Assembly: GCA_018110985.1 (NCBI GenBank)
Contig: JAGAWT010000024.1
Location: 1-64,000, forward strand
Length of the DNA: 64,000 nucleotides
Direction: 5' to 3'
Source: Oscillospiraceae bacterium
Lineage (GTDB): Bacteria > Bacillota > Clostridia > Oscillospirales > Ruminococcaceae
Both the position numbers and the translations under genes were made by a program. Of this stretch, positions 61,734 to 64,000 are shown piece by piece. Below the pieces are notes generated by a model. That model did no database searches. It had not been told where the DNA came from and saw only the letters and a list, made by a program, of their open reading frames with translations. Each line of letters opens with the position of its first letter. Positions within the stretch are counted from its first letter, which is position 1.

Positions 61734-62792
61734 ATGGACAAAAAAGCTTTCAGTGCTCATGTAGACATGGAAGACTTTATACCTGCCACGGATAAAGAAA
61801 AGGAATACATGGTCTCCATGCGCCCTTCGACTACCTTTTTCAAGGACGGCATAAAAAGACTGAAGAAAAACAAGGTGGCGGTGGTCAGCTTTTTCGTGAT
61901 ACTGATCATCACACTGTCGGCTATATTCGTCCCCATGTTCTGGCCCTATTCCTACGATCAGATGCTGGGAATGATGCCCGGACAGCCTGTGGACAATTCC
62001 TTTCTGAACCTTACACCCTTTAAGTACGGAAAGTCGGAGCTCAGCAGGATAGAAGCCGGAGAACACATAGTTCCCCACATTTTCGGGACAGATTCCCAGG
62101 GGCGTGACTACTTCATAAGAGTGGTCTACGGCACAAGGATATCTCTGGCAGTCGGTTTCTTTGCAAGCATAATCGTTCTTATAATAGGTCTTACCGTAGG
62201 CTCTGTATCGGGCTATGCGGGAGGCAAAACAGACCTTATCATAATGCGCATAGTGGATATGATCTACTCACTCCCCGATATGCTGATGGTGATACTTCTT
62301 GCATCCGTTCTCAAACTGGTGCTTGAAAACGCCCTTGAGGGCACCGTGCTCAGCAAGATAGGCTCCAATATAATCAGCCTTTTTGTGGTGTTCGGACTTT
62401 TGTACTGGGTCTCCATGGCAAGGCTCATAAGAGGGCAGATACTTTCCCTCAAGGAACAGGAATATGTGCTTGCGGCAAGGGCTGCGGGGGCAGGCGGAAA
62501 ATGGGTCATTTTCAAGCACCTCATACCCAACTGCTTCAGTGTTATAATCATCTCTACGGCATTGCAGATACCCAGCGCCATTTTCACCGAAAGCTATCTT
62601 TCCTTCCTTGGTCTGGGCGTAAACGCTCCCATGCCTTCCCTCGGCTCTCTTGCATCGGATGCGCTCAACGGTCTTACCTCCTATCCCTACAGACTGGTGA
62701 TACCCGCAATAGTCATCTCCCTGATAGTGCTTTCCCTGAACCTTTTCGGAGACGGTCTGAGAGATGCCTTCGATCCCAAGCTCAATTCATAA
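61734..62792 (+). CDS. dppC: Peptide ABC transporter permease (DppC/OppC)
   Basis: 352 residues, six helices. An OppC-type N-terminal extension (~1-60), FGTDSQGRDYFIRVVYGTRIS, core GTDSQGRDYFIRVVYGTR, and the EAA loop YVLAARAAGAGGKWVIFKHLIPN, core LAARAAGAGGKWVIFKH. GGAGGGGA precedes the ATG. Pairs with DppB to form the channel. Confidence 0.92.
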   Translation: MDKKAFSAHVDMEDFIPATDKEKEYMVSMRPSTTFFKDGIKRLKKNKVAVVSFFVILIITLSAIFVPMFWPYSYDQMLGMMPGQPVDNSFLNLTPFKYGKSELSRIEAGEHIVPHIFGTDSQGRDYFIRVVYGTRISLAVGFFASIIVLIIGLTVGSVSGYAGGKTDLIIMRIVDMIYSLPDMLMVILLASVLKLVLENALEGTVLSKIGSNIISLFVVFGLLYWVSMARLIRGQILSLKEQEYVLAARAAGAGGKWVIFKHLIPNCFSVIIISTALQIPSAIFTESYLSFLGLGVNAPMPSLGSLASDALNGLTSYPYRLVIPAIVISLIVLSLNLFGDGLRDAFDPKLNS

Positions 62793-62808
62793 GAAAGGAA
62801 GTGCTGAT

Positions 62809-63804
62809 ATGAGCTTACTTGAAGTAACGGATCTTCGCACATCCTTCTTTACGGATGCGGGTGAGGTCAAGGCTGTAAACGGCATTTCCTTCAACCTTGA
62901 CAAAGGCAGGGTGCTGGGCATAGTGGGAGAGTCGGGCTCCGGGAAATCCGTCACAGCCTATTCCATCATGCAGATACTTGCAAACGCCGGTAAGATAGTC
63001 GGAGGCTCCATAAAGTTCAACGGGACCGAGCTTGTGGGAGCGGGGGAAAAGGTGATGAAGGATATAAGAGGGAACAGGATATCCATTATATTCCAGGATC
63101 CCATGACAAGCCTGAACCCCACCTATACCATAGGCAAACAGCTAATGGAGGCTATACTCCTTCACACGGGGCGCAGCAAGCAGCAGGCAAAGGAAAGAGC
63201 CATAGAGATGCTGAAGCTTGTAAACGTAAACGAGCCCGAAAAGAGAATGAACCAGTATCCACATGAGTTTTCCGGAGGCATGAGACAAAGGGTCATGATA
63301 GCCATGGCTCTCGCCTGTGAGCCTGATATACTCATTGCGGATGAGCCTACCACCGCCCTTGATGTGACCATACAGGCACAGATACTGGAGCTTATGAAGA
63401 GCCTCCAGGAGGAGCTTGGAATGGCTATAATCATGATAACCCACGATCTCGGAGTAGTTGCCCAGATGTGCGACGAGGTAATAGTCATGTACGCAGGCTC
63501 CATTTGCGAGCAGGGTACGGCTGATGCCATTTTCTACGATCCGAGACACGAATACACAAAGGGACTATTGCACTCCATCCCCACCACATCCAACGACGGA
63601 GAGATGCTGAAGCCCATTTCGGGAACTCCCATCGACCTTCTCAATATGCCCAAGGGCTGCCCCTTTGCACCGAGGTGCGACAATGCCATGAAGATCTGCC
63701 TGCGTGAGCGTGCCGAACGTATGCAGATAGACCCGGATCATCAGGCTGCCTGCTGGATAAATGTCAGAGACATGATGCAAAAGGAGGGGAAGAACGGTGA
63801 GTGA
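62809..63804 (+). CDS. dppD: Peptide ABC transporter ATPase (DppD/OppD)
   Basis: 331 residues. Walker [10 protein letters not shown], signature [10 protein letters not shown], Walker [14 protein letters not shown], and the oligopeptide-transporter C-terminal domain with a four-cysteine cluster region ([15 protein letters not shown]). ATG 62809 has AAAGGAAG upstream. Its stop overlaps the next ATPase start by 8 nt. Confidence 0.94.
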   Translation: MSLLEVTDLRTSFFTDAGEVKAVNGISFNLDKGRVLGIVGESGSGKSVTAYSIMQILANAGKIVGGSIKFNGTELVGAGEKVMKDIRGNRISIIFQDPMTSLNPTYTIGKQLMEAILLHTGRSKQQAKERAIEMLKLVNVNEPEKRMNQYPHEFSGGMRQRVMIAMALACEPDILIADEPTTALDVTIQAQILELMKSLQEELGMAIIMITHDLGVVAQMCDEVIVMYAGSICEQGTADAIFYDPRHEYTKGLLHSIPTTSNDGEMLKPISGTPIDLLNMPKGCPFAPRCDNAMKICLRERAERMQIDPDHQAACWINVRDMMQKEGKNGE

Positions 63805-64000
63805 GAAAAGCGAAAACCTGGTAGAGATAAGGCACCTCAAAGAGTATTTCAATGTAAATGTGGGCTTTTTCAGGTCAAAGCCCCTCAAAGCCGTTGATGA
63901 TGTCTCCTTTTCCATAAAGAAAGGCGAGACTTTGGGTCTTGTGGGAGAGAGCGGCTGCGGAAAAACTACCGTGGGAAGAACGATCCTCAACCTCTACAAG
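63797..64000 (+). CDS. dppF: Peptide ABC transporter ATPase (DppF/OppF), 3' truncated by window edge
   Basis: First 68 codons, GTG start with AGGAGGGG 7 nt upstream, overlapping dppD by 8 nt. [11 protein letters not shown] and Walker [10 protein letters not shown] (the second ATPase of Opp/Dpp systems) are visible. The gene continues beyond the window; the substrate-binding protein is not in view. Confidence 0.9.
   Translation, partial: MSEKSENLVEIRHLKEYFNVNVGFFRSKPLKAVDDVSFSIKKGETLGLVGESGCGKTTVGRTILNLYK

Overview
The window reads as chromosome from an anaerobic, low-to-mid GC member of the Clostridia, most like Ruminococcus (Oscillospiraceae). This is an inference from gene content: an oxygen-sensitive class III ribonucleotide reductase, ThyX, an IspH-S1 fusion protein, a GH95 fucosidase, ChvE/GguAB-type sugar uptake, PilB/PilT ATPases, and many AGGAGG-type ribosome binding sites behind near-consensus TTGACA-17-TATAAT promoters. 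No phage, insertion sequence or CRISPR array is visible.

Layout. 1-4.3 kb: the end of an ABC exporter, a cytidine-deaminase-like gene, and nrdD behind a textbook pair of NrdR boxes; the nrdD reading frame stops before its glycyl-radical domain. 4.5-11.5 kb: uppP (with a coupled leader ORF), an FtsK/SpoIIIE translocase, a ComEC-like hydrolase, small membrane proteins and a CPBP protease. 11.5-16.9 kb (minus): a GH95 - TM2 - XRE regulator - MscS operon. 17-21.6 kb: a DUF3592 protein, then a complete monosaccharide ABC importer. 22-27.9 kb: a cytidylate-kinase-like protein, then a packed run PP2C - YkgJ - thyX - cmk - plsC - ispH/S1. 28.3-32 kb (minus): an unusual two-gene amino-acid ABC transporter, tRNA-Leu and tRNA-Ser.

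32.3-38 kb: ptsH with a long structured leader, a CdaR-type regulator, ftsE, ftsX and an M23 peptidase with a long coiled coil, which together suggest a division-linked wall-hydrolase module. 38.2-44 kb: the most system-like locus. One promoter and one terminator bracket five genes: zinc-ribbon/LRR protein, divergent protein kinase with zinc ribbon, vWA (TerY-like) protein, PP2C phosphatase, and a protein with [13 protein letters not shown] repeats. It resembles the TerY-P kinase/vWA/phosphatase triads, with two uncharacterised extra members. 44.1-50.3 kb: valS, a TPR-like protein, folC, two very small membrane proteins and a PstS-like binding protein.

50.3-56.2 kb (minus): recG with its own promoter, and an operon of small membrane proteins - PadR - DUF2812 - CPBP whose leader carries a 15-nt tandem array that looks like a repressor operator. 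56.2-59.8 kb: a long leader followed by pilB and pilT, with no pilC or pilins next to them. 59.8-64 kb: a secreted FnIII protein and the first four genes of a Dpp/Opp peptide importer, the last cut by the window edge.

Method limits: all family names come from motif recognition by eye; no database search was run. Domain borders are approximate. Starts were chosen mainly by Shine-Dalgarno spacing.
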